Assembly: GCA_040768665.1 (NCBI GenBank)
Contig: JAXGMN010000040.1
Location: 62,001-126,000 of the forward strand
Direction of reading: 5' to 3'
Source: JABWBD01 sp040768665
Lineage (GTDB): Bacteria > Planctomycetota > Planctomycetia > Pirellulales > Thermoguttaceae
DNA length: 64,000 nt
Shown here: in pieces, positions 44,744-53,969 of the stretch
Position numbering within the stretch: position 1 is the stretch's first letter
How the letters are laid out: each line of letters opens with the position of its first letter
The notes under the pieces: generated by a model
What the model was told of the DNA's origin: nothing
The model's input: only the letters and a program-made list of their open reading frames with translations
Databases searched by the model: none
Translations under genes and position numbers: made by a program

Positions 44744-44956
44744 CCCGGCCTATTCGCGTCAACATTTTGAACGCACGACGCGGCTCAGTGGAAGCCTGGT
44801 GCTGAAAGGGGGGCATCGGACAAGTAGTCGAACAATTGGTCAGGATGCCAAGGGCAGTCCAAGAGTAGGTTCTTGCTACACGGTCTTGGGCCGTGGGTCT
44901 ATAATTCTCTCGAAAGAAAGTGTCGCTTAACGTGCTTTAGAAGAAAGGCGCACACC

Positions 44957-45691
44957 ATGACAGTTGACGTCGGCGGAAACACGACGGTTCGGGACCTGGT
45001 GGGGCATTACCCGCAGACCCGTCCGATATTCGAAAAGCATGGGATCGATTATTGTTGCGGCGGCGGTAAGTGCTTGGCCGAAGTCGCTGACGAAAGCAGC
45101 CTTGAGCTTTCCACGTTGGTCAGCGATTTGGAGGATTCTCTCCGGGCGGTGTCCGGTGAGCCAACATCGGTCGACAGGGACTGGTACGCCGTGCCCCTGC
45201 GCGAATTGGTCGACCATATCGTCGAGAAGCACCACGGCTACCTGAACGGAGCGCTGCCGCGGCTGCGAACGCTCATACCCAAGGTGCTCACGGCCCACGG
45301 GGCGCACCACGGCGAGATGCTACGCCAGGTGCAAGACCACTTCAACGCGTTGGATTCGGAACTCAGCAGCCACCTGATGAAGGAAGAACGCATCCTGTTC
45401 CCCTATATTGTGGCCATCGAGGAGCACGCACGGGAAGGCGCAGACAAGCCATACGCTCCGTTCGGGGAGGCACGCAATCCGATCCGGCAGATGGAACATG
45501 AGCATGAGAGCGCCGGGCAAGCCCTCGCGAAACTCCGAGAAGTCACCCACGACTACGCCCTTCCCGCCGATGCATGTCCAACTTTCAACGCGATGTACGA
45601 GGAGTTGCAGCGTATGGAAGCCGACCTGCATGAGCACATCCACTTGGAGAACAACATCTTGTTTCCGCGGACGATCGAGCTGGAGGACTGA
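44957..45691 (+). CDS. ric: Second RIC (YtfE/ScdA) di-iron repair protein
   Basis: 244 residues, a close paralogue of the RIC at 41195 without an N-terminal extension: TVRDLVGHYPQTRPIFEKHG, IDYCCGGGKC, DHIVEKHHGYLNG, SSHLMKEERILFPY, RQMEHEHESAGQAL, LHEHIHLENNILFPRT. Two copies in one island suggest different expression conditions. About 210 bp separate it from the amidotransferase gene, with TATAAT near 44900 as a possible -10 box but no clear -35; the palindromic operator of the first copy is absent. Confidence 0.93.
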   Translation: MTVDVGGNTTVRDLVGHYPQTRPIFEKHGIDYCCGGGKCLAEVADESSLELSTLVSDLEDSLRAVSGEPTSVDRDWYAVPLRELVDHIVEKHHGYLNGALPRLRTLIPKVLTAHGAHHGEMLRQVQDHFNALDSELSSHLMKEERILFPYIVAIEEHAREGADKPYAPFGEARNPIRQMEHEHESAGQALAKLREVTHDYALPADACPTFNAMYEELQRMEADLHEHIHLENNILFPRTIELED

Positions 45692-45778
45692 CAGCTCCGT
45701 GTTCGCCGTTTCGGCCGAAGATCGAATCCGTGCGAAAGAAGGGGCGAAGCGACAATCGCAAGATTAGGATCGGCAGAC

Positions 45779-46848
45779 AAGTCGCCGCCGATCTCGTCCG
45801 GCTTTGTACTGTACAACGGCGAATATCTTCCCCCGCCCTATACGCTGGAGCTCAAGGGAGAAGCCCTCCTGGTCAACAATCGCCCGATAGCCCTGCGGTG
45901 TCTCGTGGGGCCGTCCGGCTCCCCGCTTCGCATGCCTCAGAGGCGTCTCGTCGGAGGTAACCGTTCACGGGGCGGCCGGGGACTGGTCCATTTTTCGGCC
46001 AGTTGACGCGGTTTCATGGTACAGACGATGCCCGAAAACATGGACCTGTCCCCCTCTCTTCCGCCCCGTGAACGATTACCGTCGGAGGGAGGCTCGTCCG
46101 ACTCATCGCCGGTCAATTGGAGCAGAACTCCGTATTGATTGCTTTCGAAGGTGAAATCGCGGGACTGGCGGCAGGATCGACCTTCATAGAGATTTTCGAT
46201 GTGCTCGTTTGTGACCTCTCGGACGAAGAGAAAGGGGTTCTCCTGGCCGACCAGGACATCCGCTGGCTTTCTCCGGCACGGTGGGCGACGATCCTGGCGA
46301 ATTTCGAGCCGACGGAGGAACTTTTGGACCGAATCGGTCCGCGCCTCGAGCAGTACCGGAAGTCACGGGTCGAGAACGAAGCGTCGCACCACAAACTGGT
46401 CGAGAACCAGTGGCTGCAATCCAAGCCGGTCGCCTACGGCATTACGGTCACAACCATGCTTGTCTCGGTAATCGCCGCCGGCCGGCTCCTGGGGCATCGT
46501 CCCGACACCAAGGCACGCTGGCGGGAGATCGACGTCCAGGGAGACGGTGTGTCCATGCTGTTCTGGAACGTTATCTTCATCTTCCTGTTCGGAACAGTCG
46601 ACCTGGTCCTTACCCTGCTTGCCGCGCAGACGGGTGGTCTGTTGGAAATGAATCCGCTGGGCCACCAACTCGCCGACACACCCGCGCAACTGGCCTTCTT
46701 CAAACTCACCAGTCTGCTGCTGGCCTGCGCAATTCTGCTGGGCCTGCGGAGGTATCGGGGGGCGCAGCTTGCGTCGTGGTGGTTGTGTCTGTTGGGGACC
46801 ATTCTCCTGTTCCGCTGGTTGACTTACAACTCCCTGTTTCTCACATAA
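45779..46848 (+). pseudogene. Membrane-protein gene split by a MITE insertion
   Basis: Left of the MITE (45956-46080) a frame reads GFVLYNGEYLPPPYTLELKG and ends ...PLRMPQRRLVG. Right of it the same frame resumes GRLVRLIAGQLEQNSVLIAF and continues through two or three membrane helices (VTTMLVSVIAAGRLLG, FWNVIFIFLFGTVDLVLTLL, FFKLTSLLLACAILLGL) to 46848. Removing the element and one 6-bp duplication (GTCGGA) joins the halves exactly in frame. With the element the left frame stops at 46004. The right part could still be translated from TTG 46117. No standard start codon was found for the left part, so there may be a second lesion. Family unknown, DUF5658-like at the C-terminus. Confidence 0.75.
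45956..46080. mobile_element. Family-A MITE with 6-bp target-site duplication, inserted in a gene
   Basis: 125 bp. The terminal inverted repeats are GGTAACCGTTCACG and CGTGAACGATTACC (one mismatch). It is flanked by GTCGGA on both sides (45950-45955 and 46081-46086). Inner arms GGGGACTGGTCCATTTTTCG and CCGAAAACATGGACCTGTCC. It has no coding capacity, so it would need a transposase from elsewhere in the genome. Confidence 0.85.
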
Positions 46849-46851
46849 GAG

Positions 46852-46885
46852 GCCCTAACAACGCGAGGACTGGCTACGAGCGGGC
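46852..46885. repeat. Fragment of repeat family B
   Basis: CGAGGACTGGCTACGAGC recalls the left end of family B (GGGGACTGGCTCCGAGC). No right arm was seen. The gap to 47020 holds nothing else that I can support. Confidence 0.4.
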
Positions 46886-47020
46886 CGCCGTCTTGAAGTT
46901 CGGGAACGTGAAGAACCACTCCAGACGGTTCTGTTCGGCCGCCTGGCGCAGGGCCATTGGCGCGCTGAAACGGCCCGAAAAGCCGGAATAGAAAGATCGC
47001 CACATGGTTCACCTCGTTGC

Positions 47021-49138
47021 TCACTCGGAATGCGGGCCGCGGGGCGTGTCCACGAAGCGGTCGCCGTCGATCCGCCCGAAGCGATCGCCGCGCGTCACGT
47101 AGGTCATCCGGCCTCGGACCAGCTTGACGGGCATGCCGCCATCGAACCACCAGTGTTCCGACTCGGTCGAGCCGTCTCTGGCGTAGTACAGCGTTTCGGC
47201 GATGTGGCCGTCGAGAGTGAAGACTTCCCGGCTCACGCGGACGTTGTCGGACGTAAAGTACTCGCGTTCGGCGATCTTTCCGCGGTGATACGACACGCGA
47301 CGCGTTGCTTGGCCCGCCGCGTTGAGATCTTCGGCCCCGGCAAGCGCACCCGCGGCGAAAACCTCGCGGCGGATCAGTCCATCGTAGCGGTGCACCCTCT
47401 CACGAGCGTCTTGAGCAGCATTGGTCCACCGATCAGCGGACCAGGCAAAATCCTCCGGCTTTTCGGCGAGGATTTGAAGCGTGCCACCGCGACCCGCTTG
47501 CGCGACATTGCTGGGATCGCTCGCCAGCCCGGAACATTCCACGGCCACGGCCTGATAGTCACCCGGGCCTTCCAGCGGTACGCTCGTGCCAGGCCGAAAA
47601 AGGCGGTCGCCGTAAGGTTGGCCGCTCCTCAACAGTCGATAGCCCATGGTCTCCGCGTGGTTTTCCCCGGGGACAAGTTGGAGCGTATCGCCCACGGCCT
47701 GCAGCCAGGGACGGTCCGGTTTGCGCACGACCGCCACGTACACGTCGGTCTGGCGCTGGCGGAGCAGTGGAGACTCGGCTTTGCCGATTGTCTTGCGCAT
47801 GGGGGACGACGCCTGGCCAAGGAGCTGCCACTGCGTGTCGGTGAGACAGCGGGCCTCGAAAGACGTGACGGTCCGGCCGGCGGCCAAGGCCGCTTGCGCC
47901 GTGTCGTGGAGGCCTCGGGTCAAACCTTCGAACGTGGTCGGAGTCAAGCGGCGATAGCCGATCACCTCCCTTTGCACGCAGATCGCTCCCGACGCCGGAA
48001 AACCGGCCGTCGACTCGACAGCCAGACGGTCCTCGCCCTTGCGAAGAGTCTCGGTGATCCGCGTCACGGGATGATGTTCGAGGTCGTAGTTGCTCACGAA
48101 GCAGATCTTGGTGCCGTCCGGACTTCCCTTGGGGTCCGCGTCGTAGATGCCCGAAGCATCTCCCACACGCTTGGGAAAGCAGATGATGGAGAGCGGATCG
48201 ATGTAGATGAAACCGTCGCCGCTGCGAAGGTCGGCAACGACGCGGTCGCCGCACACATAGCGGCCGCTCGTGCCGCAGGGGCTCACATCGCCGACGCCGA
48301 CGGCCGCCAGAATGTGGATGTCGGAGGGGAACGGCTGGTCCCAGCGCCGGCCGCGGATCAGCCCGTTTCCCAGCAACAGATACTCGCCGTTGCCCAGCCA
48401 GCACATATGACACTGCTGGAGCGTTGGCACGGCGATCCGCCGGTTCGTGCCGTCCAGCTCGTACCACCACCGCGTGGCGGCAAAGGGATCGTCCCTGTGG
48501 TCCTGGCGGGTGAAGAACACGGGGTATCGCGGGTTGGGCAGGAGTTGACTCCCCTCGACCTCCGGAAGTCGCTCGTAGCCGCCCTCCGCAGAGATATCAA
48601 TACGGATTACCTGGAACTCCGGGGTCTGTCCTCGGAACCGCAGGGCCCCGTAAAGCCAACGATCCTGGCCGTCGGTCTCACCAAGCATTTCGGGGCCCGG
48701 GCCGGCAGCGATAATCGTCCGCCGGCCGCTCTCGACGTCGACCCACACAACGTCGGACGTGCGCAGCCGCGGCTTATTGCGGCTGTAGTCGACATAGAAC
48801 AGCCAGTTGTGCCGCTTCGCCCATCGCGGCGAGTCTCCCTGGCCGACCTGCGAAGTGGAGTCGGCGTGGGTGTCGTAGAGATGCACGGTCGACGTCGATT
48901 CGCTGCCGGCATTCGCGCCGCCGTAGCGCGTGTAGCAGACATAGCGCCCATTGGGGCTCCAGCACTGCGTATTGTGATAGTTGGCGTGGTGGCGGATCGC
49001 CGGATCGGCCGTCAATCGCCACACGCCGAGATTCGTGCCGAGGCACGGCGTATGGAAGACTTCTCTTTCCGCCCTCGCCGAGACCATCGCCGAATGGGTT
49101 GCCAGCAGCCAGATGAACACTCTCGAGCAGAATCGCAT
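47021..49138 (-). CDS. Secreted TolB-like beta-propeller protein
   Basis: 705 residues with a signal peptide (VFIWLLATHSAMVSARA) followed by propeller-type repeats: CWSPNGRYVCYTRYGG, DSPRWAKRHNWLFYVD, GSPDGTKICFVSNYD. This layout recalls TolB/oligogalacturonate-lyase-like propellers of planctomycetes. The C-terminal third has alternating MORN-like strands (GKIAEREYFTSDNVRVSREV, GHIAETLYYARDGSTE). ATG 49138 follows GGAG at 8 bases. It has no obvious partner gene and its substrate is unknown. Confidence 0.72.
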   Translation of the reverse strand: MRFCSRVFIWLLATHSAMVSARAEREVFHTPCLGTNLGVWRLTADPAIRHHANYHNTQCWSPNGRYVCYTRYGGANAGSESTSTVHLYDTHADSTSQVGQGDSPRWAKRHNWLFYVDYSRNKPRLRTSDVVWVDVESGRRTIIAAGPGPEMLGETDGQDRWLYGALRFRGQTPEFQVIRIDISAEGGYERLPEVEGSQLLPNPRYPVFFTRQDHRDDPFAATRWWYELDGTNRRIAVPTLQQCHMCWLGNGEYLLLGNGLIRGRRWDQPFPSDIHILAAVGVGDVSPCGTSGRYVCGDRVVADLRSGDGFIYIDPLSIICFPKRVGDASGIYDADPKGSPDGTKICFVSNYDLEHHPVTRITETLRKGEDRLAVESTAGFPASGAICVQREVIGYRRLTPTTFEGLTRGLHDTAQAALAAGRTVTSFEARCLTDTQWQLLGQASSPMRKTIGKAESPLLRQRQTDVYVAVVRKPDRPWLQAVGDTLQLVPGENHAETMGYRLLRSGQPYGDRLFRPGTSVPLEGPGDYQAVAVECSGLASDPSNVAQAGRGGTLQILAEKPEDFAWSADRWTNAAQDARERVHRYDGLIRREVFAAGALAGAEDLNAAGQATRRVSYHRGKIAEREYFTSDNVRVSREVFTLDGHIAETLYYARDGSTESEHWWFDGGMPVKLVRGRMTYVTRGDRFGRIDGDRFVDTPRGPHSE

Positions 49139-49275
49139 GGTTAAGTCTCCGCAGCGATCGGCGAGCATGATGGGATTTGTGCAAACGCAGTCGTAGCGAA
49201 TCGACGGCGATTGGCGACGCGGCCCGAGGTGTTGCAAGTCATTGAGACCCTCGGACGAAGGCTACCGAATCGAAA

Positions 49276-49377
49276 ATTAAAGAGGAAGCACCTTGCGGGG
49301 ATCACGCGAGTATCTAGGCGTAGATCTCGTCCACGTCGACTTCCGCAGGCTCAACAATGACCGGGTCGATACGTCAT
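49276..49377 (-). pseudogene. Decayed RelE/ParE-type toxin, N-terminal remnant
   Basis: Directly after the antitoxin stop a frame reads DPVIVEPAEVDVDEIYA, the usual N-terminal strand-helix of ParE toxins, then hits TAG and shortly afterwards TGA. The ATG overlapping the antitoxin TGA (ATGACGTATCG) is out of phase with it, so a frameshift and at least one stop break the gene. No further toxin sequence was found downstream. Confidence 0.5.
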
Positions 49378-49637
49378 GCATCGCTCGTTATGCCGTGGCG
49401 ATTGCGGAACTCGGCGTCAAAAGCGGAGAACGGCCGCATCTGTCCCGCGTCCATTGCGTCCAGCGATTCCCGAATAGCCGCAACGTTCTCCTGATATTCG
49501 GCGACCGACGGATTCTGCAAACGCCACAACTCAAACAGTTGAGGCCACGTCACATCAGATTCCGCGCCGGACACGAGCGAAACCGCGAAGTCGTGGAATC
49601 GATCAAGCTCTTCCACCGTGACACGCATCCCAAACAC
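49374..49637 (-). CDS. Small antitoxin-like protein
   Basis: 87 residues: VEELDRFHDFAVSLV, FELWRLQNPSVAEYQENVAA, MRPFSAFDAEFRNRHGI. This pattern, with a helical N-terminus and a C-terminal FxxEFR-x3-GI, recalls antitoxins of planctomycete ParE/RelE modules. The gene overlaps the start of the decayed toxin by four bases, as in intact modules. The antitoxin itself appears intact. Identification is by remembered resemblance. Confidence 0.6.
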   Translation of the reverse strand: MFGMRVTVEELDRFHDFAVSLVSGAESDVTWPQLFELWRLQNPSVAEYQENVAAIRESLDAMDAGQMRPFSAFDAEFRNRHGITSDA

Positions 49638-50359
49638 CTCCTAGATGCGATTCCATCGGTCAATCTGGCCCCGTCAACTAACCCAGACGGACGGAGAGCT
49701 GGTGCTCCGCCCGGATCCACGAACTTGGATTCATCCGGCCGGGCCACTGCCGTGCGAATTCTCTAGCCCGACCGGTTGGGCCGGATAACAACGGCCGACC
49801 TCACCACGATTCTAGTCGCTAGCGGGTTGCCAGACAAACACGCCGCGACATTTCGCGATTCCGCGACGGAATCTTATCCGGTCCGCGTATCACGGCGAAC
49901 GTTTAGTCCCGAACCGCCCGACAGATTTAGATTGGTCCCAGGTGAGGGAAGGTTGGGGATCCCCTGGTGTTCCACCTGCCAAAGCCGCTGCCCAAGGGGC
50001 TGGTTCGAGACCCGGCTTGTAACAGGTGGCGCCCGCTGGGGAATTCCTGGGGCCGCGGCTTGAATATTGAATAGACTCGACTCCCAACAGGCATGGATGG
50101 TCCCCAAAGCCCCTTCCTGCCAGAGGAAGAAAAGACGAAGCTGGCCGAGCAGTATCATCTGCGCGGCCAGGGCTGACCTTATCCACCTTTACCTCGCTGG
50201 AGGGAAGGCCGGGAAACGGCCCCGGATACTGGCCGACGCCTTGTGGTAATCCAAAGCTTCTTGGTCTTGGGTTCGTTGTTGTGTTCCCGGCAATTCCTGC
50301 GCACAATTACAGGCGGACCCGCCTGGTTAGGTTCCATGGCACGGGATACGAGGCGAAAC
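49638..50359. other. 722-bp gap with an imperfect inverted repeat
   Basis: No supported gene. Between about 49957 and 50053 a long imperfect inverted repeat can be drawn: GGGGATCCCCTGGTG...CCACCTG on the left against CAGGTGG...CTGGGGAATTCC on the right. It may be another decayed REPIN or MITE. The rest shows nothing clear. Confidence 0.4.
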
Positions 50360-52624
50360 ATGGCAAGATTCAGACTCCCTCTCGGCACGTTGTTGGTCGC
50401 GATTTGCCTTGGCGGTCACCAAGACGGCGCTCACGCGGGGATCGTGGCGACCGGAGCGGTCGGTCCGGGCGATCCGGCAACTTGGACGAGCGACACCACG
50501 TACGCCTATGTCGGCGGGGTCAGCGGTACCGTCGGCAGCCTGACGGTCAACGCAGGCGATGACATCTTTTCGCGTACCGCCACCATCGGCGCCAGATCCG
50601 GTTCGACGGGCGAAGTGGCTATTGAGGGCACCGGCTCGACCTGGACCAATACCAGCTTCATGTATGTCGGCGAAGAGGGGAGCGGGAGACTGGAAATCAC
50701 CGGCGGCGGCACGGTAACCAACGGCTATTATGGCTATATCGGCTATGATGAGGGGTCTACGGGCGTGGTGACCGTCGACGGAACCGGCTCGCGGTTCAGC
50801 ATCACCGACGCCAGCCTGTACGTCGGCGACCTTGGCAACGGAACGCTCAATATCCGCGGTGGCGGCGCCGTCGATGTCCTCTACGACACCTACGTCGGGT
50901 ACGACAGCAGCGCCATCAACTTCGGACCGGGCGGCGGGACGCTGACGACCGGCTCGTTGTGGGCTTCGGCCGGCCAATTGTCCGGCACCGGCACCATCAT
51001 CACCCAAGGCCTGGTGAGCGACTTCGACCTCGTGTTCGATTCTCCCGAGAGCCTGACCAAGACGCTCGCGTTCGGCGGCCTGCCCAGCCGCGACATCACG
51101 GTCCATCTCGACCTGACCGACCCGATCAACAACGGCGCCATCGGCGCGGGCTTTCTCGGCAGCGGTTCGCTGACGATCCGCAATGAAACCAAGCTGGACT
51201 CGTTCGAGGGCAGCATCGGCGACGGCCCCGGGTCGACGGGTGTGGCGAACGTGGAAGGAAGCGGATCGGAGTGGAACCCCTGGGCCCTTCTGAGTGTGGG
51301 CGGCTACGGCCATGGCACGCTGAACATCAACGGCGGGGCCGATGTCAATAGCGGCTCAGGCTGGGTCGGGTCCGGTTCGGAAGCCACCGGCGTGGTGAAC
51401 GTCGACGGAAACGGCTCGACCTGGTTGATCGACGGACGTCTCCACGCAGGCGACCTGGGCACCGGGACGGTCAATGTCACCCACGGCGGCACGATCCGCA
51501 GCAGCGACTACCTCGATTTAGGCAACGAGGGGCATGGCGCGCTGAACATCAACAGCGGCGGGACGGTCCACATCCAGGGTCAGGCATACCTCGGCATGCA
51601 TTCCAGTGCGACGGGCGCAATAACGGTGGACGGCATTGGATCGAGTTTGACCATCGATGACTGGCTGGAGATTGGCACGGGGAGGCTGAATATCACCAAC
51701 GGCGGCGCCGTCAGCACCGGCAGCGGCGGCGTCAGTCTTGCCTGGTGGGCGGGCTCGGAGGCCACGGTGACGGTCGACGGATCCGGCTCGACCTGGACCA
51801 ACACCGACCCGGTCGAGTTTGGCGATGGCGTGGGGAGACTGCAGATCACCGGCGGCGGTCTCGTGACGGCCGAGAGCTTATCCCTCAGCGCCCAATCGCT
51901 GCTGGCGATGGACATCGGCAAGGGGAGCCATCTGGACCTTGGCAGCGGCGAGATGGCCAACGGTGGAGTGGTCCGCATGGCGGCCGCAGCGGATGCCGCA
52001 GCAGGACCGTATCGGCCGATCACGGCCGGCGTCTGGTCCGGCGGCGGCGTCTACGAGGCCCTCGGTGGCACCTGGGAATCCGATAGCCACCTGTTTACCG
52101 TATCGGAATCAACACAGGGCACGGCCGGTGCGGACGTAACGATCGATCTGGCCAACGTGCAGCGCGTCTTGATCAGCGACACCGTGACCGGCCGGTCGGT
52201 CGGCACCAGTTTTGCCCCTGCTGGCAGCAGCACGCTGCTAACGCTGCAAGCCTCACCAATTAGCGGCGTGGTAAAGACATCCCTGGAAAACCTTCTGGAC
52301 CCCAGCCAATCACTGCTAGCCGGCTGGGAGTTCGCAGCGAGTGAGGGTTATACTTCCGGCGATCCAGTGTATCTATCGTTTGAGGTCGGCGAGGGACTCT
52401 TGCAGGACGGCCTGATGGCGTGGCATTACGACGGCGCCGCTTGGACCCCCTTTGCCGCGGCGGATCTCGCGTACCATGGAAGATATGCAAACTTCACCGT
52501 GACTGGTTTCAGCGGCTATGCTATTGCGGCATCCGTTCCTGAACCGACTACGCTTGCCCTGCTGGCCAGCGGCTTGTTAACCGCGGTCTTCTATGCCTGG
52601 CGGCGACTGCCCGTTGCACAATAG
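50360..52624 (+). CDS. PEP-CTERM autotransporter-repeat surface protein
   Basis: 754 residues: signal peptide (LPLGTLLVAICLGGHQDGAHA), then about ten passenger-type beta-helix repeats with the core GxGSxWTNxxxxYVGxxGxGxLxITGGGxV (for example STWTNTSFMYVGEEGSGRL), and a C-terminal PEP-CTERM sorting signal (VPEPTTLALLASGLLTAVFY plus RR). PEP-CTERM proteins are handled by exosortase and end up in the outer surface or extracellular matrix. ATG 50360 is preferred because GAGG lies 6 bases before it. No exosortase gene is in the window. The gene stands alone. Confidence 0.9.
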   Translation: MARFRLPLGTLLVAICLGGHQDGAHAGIVATGAVGPGDPATWTSDTTYAYVGGVSGTVGSLTVNAGDDIFSRTATIGARSGSTGEVAIEGTGSTWTNTSFMYVGEEGSGRLEITGGGTVTNGYYGYIGYDEGSTGVVTVDGTGSRFSITDASLYVGDLGNGTLNIRGGGAVDVLYDTYVGYDSSAINFGPGGGTLTTGSLWASAGQLSGTGTIITQGLVSDFDLVFDSPESLTKTLAFGGLPSRDITVHLDLTDPINNGAIGAGFLGSGSLTIRNETKLDSFEGSIGDGPGSTGVANVEGSGSEWNPWALLSVGGYGHGTLNINGGADVNSGSGWVGSGSEATGVVNVDGNGSTWLIDGRLHAGDLGTGTVNVTHGGTIRSSDYLDLGNEGHGALNINSGGTVHIQGQAYLGMHSSATGAITVDGIGSSLTIDDWLEIGTGRLNITNGGAVSTGSGGVSLAWWAGSEATVTVDGSGSTWTNTDPVEFGDGVGRLQITGGGLVTAESLSLSAQSLLAMDIGKGSHLDLGSGEMANGGVVRMAAAADAAAGPYRPITAGVWSGGGVYEALGGTWESDSHLFTVSESTQGTAGADVTIDLANVQRVLISDTVTGRSVGTSFAPAGSSTLLTLQASPISGVVKTSLENLLDPSQSLLAGWEFAASEGYTSGDPVYLSFEVGEGLLQDGLMAWHYDGAAWTPFAAADLAYHGRYANFTVTGFSGYAIAASVPEPTTLALLASGLLTAVFYAWRRLPVAQ

Positions 52625-52716
52625 CCGTCCAATCCCGGGCTGTGCCACTTCCGACGCAATGCGATGGCGTAATAACTCCAATCCCCGCCTCCGCTTACCA
52701 CTCGTGACTCAAGAAG

Positions 52717-53478
52717 CTACCGCATCAACATCCCTCCCGACGCGTCGAAGGTAGCGCCGGTCGTGTAGCTGGCCCGGTCCGAGGCAAGGAACACCACGAG
52801 GTTGGCAATCTCGGCCGGGTCGCCGATTCGTCCCAGGGGAATTCGCTTGACGAGTTGATCCTCGCCGCGACTGAGGGCCTCCTGGATCATGTCGGTATGC
52901 ATGAAGCCGGGGGCGACGGCATTGACATAAATGCCGTGCGGGGCGACTTCCCGCGCCAGAGAGACGGTAAAGGTAACCAGTCCGGCCTTGGCGGAAGCAT
53001 AGTGTGCGTGGCCGGTCGTCGAGCCCATGAAAGCCGCCTGCGAGGAGATGTTCACGATCCGTCCGGTTCGGCCGGCAGCCAGCCACCGCCGCACGGCCTC
53101 GCGGCTGGCAAGGAACGGGCCCCTGAGGTTCACCGCCAGCGTTTCGTCCCATTGCTGGTCGGTCATGTCTTTGACGTAGGCCGTGGGCCAAGTGCCCGCG
53201 TTGTTCACCAGCACGTCGAGAGGGCCGAGTTGCGACTGGCACTGGTCGAAGATCCGCGCAACGTCGGCGGAGTCGGCGACGCTTCCCTGTACGGCGATCG
53301 CGTCGACGGCGTGCTCCGTGCGAATCCGGTTGACCAGTTCGTCGGCCCGTTGGCGGCTTCGGGAATAGTTGACGGCCACCCGGACGCCCTCTTGGGCGAG
53401 GCCCAGAGCGATCGCGCGGCCGAGGCCCCGGGAGCCACCGGTGACCAGAGCGACTTGGTTGTGCAGGTGGAGATCCAT
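52717..53478 (-). CDS. Short-chain dehydrogenase/reductase (FabG-like)
   Basis: 253 residues with a complete SDR pattern: cofactor loop TGGSRGLGRAIALGLAQEG, NNAGTW, catalytic Ser (NISSQAAF) and Tyr-x3-Lys (HYASAKAGL), and the C-terminal PLGRIGDPAEIANLVVFLAS. NADP preference is suggested by the basic NYSRSRQRA after strand 2. It resembles 3-oxoacyl-ACP reductases or glucose-dehydrogenase-type enzymes. It has no operon partners, so the substrate stays open. Confidence 0.9.
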   Translation of the reverse strand: MDLHLHNQVALVTGGSRGLGRAIALGLAQEGVRVAVNYSRSRQRADELVNRIRTEHAVDAIAVQGSVADSADVARIFDQCQSQLGPLDVLVNNAGTWPTAYVKDMTDQQWDETLAVNLRGPFLASREAVRRWLAAGRTGRIVNISSQAAFMGSTTGHAHYASAKAGLVTFTVSLAREVAPHGIYVNAVAPGFMHTDMIQEALSRGEDQLVKRIPLGRIGDPAEIANLVVFLASDRASYTTGATFDASGGMLMR

Positions 53479-53802
53479 GGGCAATGCCTGCCTTGGGGGC
53501 CGGGTTTTGGGGACGTGGCGATTCTCGTCGAATCTCAAGCGCCAACGGACTCGTGGGCAAAACGGCCGCGCCGTGAAGTCCTGCAATCAAACGGCAAGCG
53601 GACAATATATCCGGCGGCACGGGACTTTCCAAGCACTCTCGGTCGCCTCGCGCCGCGAGTGCCTCGCTCTCGGAGCCTTGAAGGCTTGCCTGCGATTGGC
53701 TCTTATTCATCACGAGATCCTGCTGCACACCGTTCTCGGGTTTACATTCTCCGTCACCACGGCGTATAATTCGGTTGCCGTTCGTGATTTGCGGCATGGT
53801 TC

Positions 53803-53885
53803 CGTGGCGGGGACAGGCTCCGAGCCAGACTCCCGGAAGGCGGTTGAGATATCCGTCGTGGCGAGGTGCCTGCCCCCGTTTCTGA
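53803..53885. repeat. Dispersed repeat family B
   Basis: GGCGGGGACAGGCTCCGAGC at the left and GGTGCCTGCCCCCGTTTCTG at the right, the family-B ends with a few changes. The rest of the 53479-53969 gap holds nothing assignable. Confidence 0.6.
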
Positions 53886-53969
53886 GCGATGCCTGATTTG
53901 CTTCTCCTGAAATCGAGCCCGGTTGTGGATCGACCGGCCTTTGGATCACGGAGCTTCTGCTTCCCATTC

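Noticed and set aside
46826..47150. Short minus-strand frame overlapping the end of the propeller gene
   Set aside because: No ribosome site or recognisable domain; probably read-through of the gap with the family-B fragment.
47030..49144. 704-codon open frame on the plus strand
   Set aside because: Antisense to the secreted propeller protein, which has a signal peptide, ribosome site and repeats; the plus-strand product looks like no protein family.
49995..50020. Possible tRNA T-arm (GGTTCGAGACCC)
   Set aside because: The stem does not pair properly and no acceptor, D or anticodon arms can be built around it.
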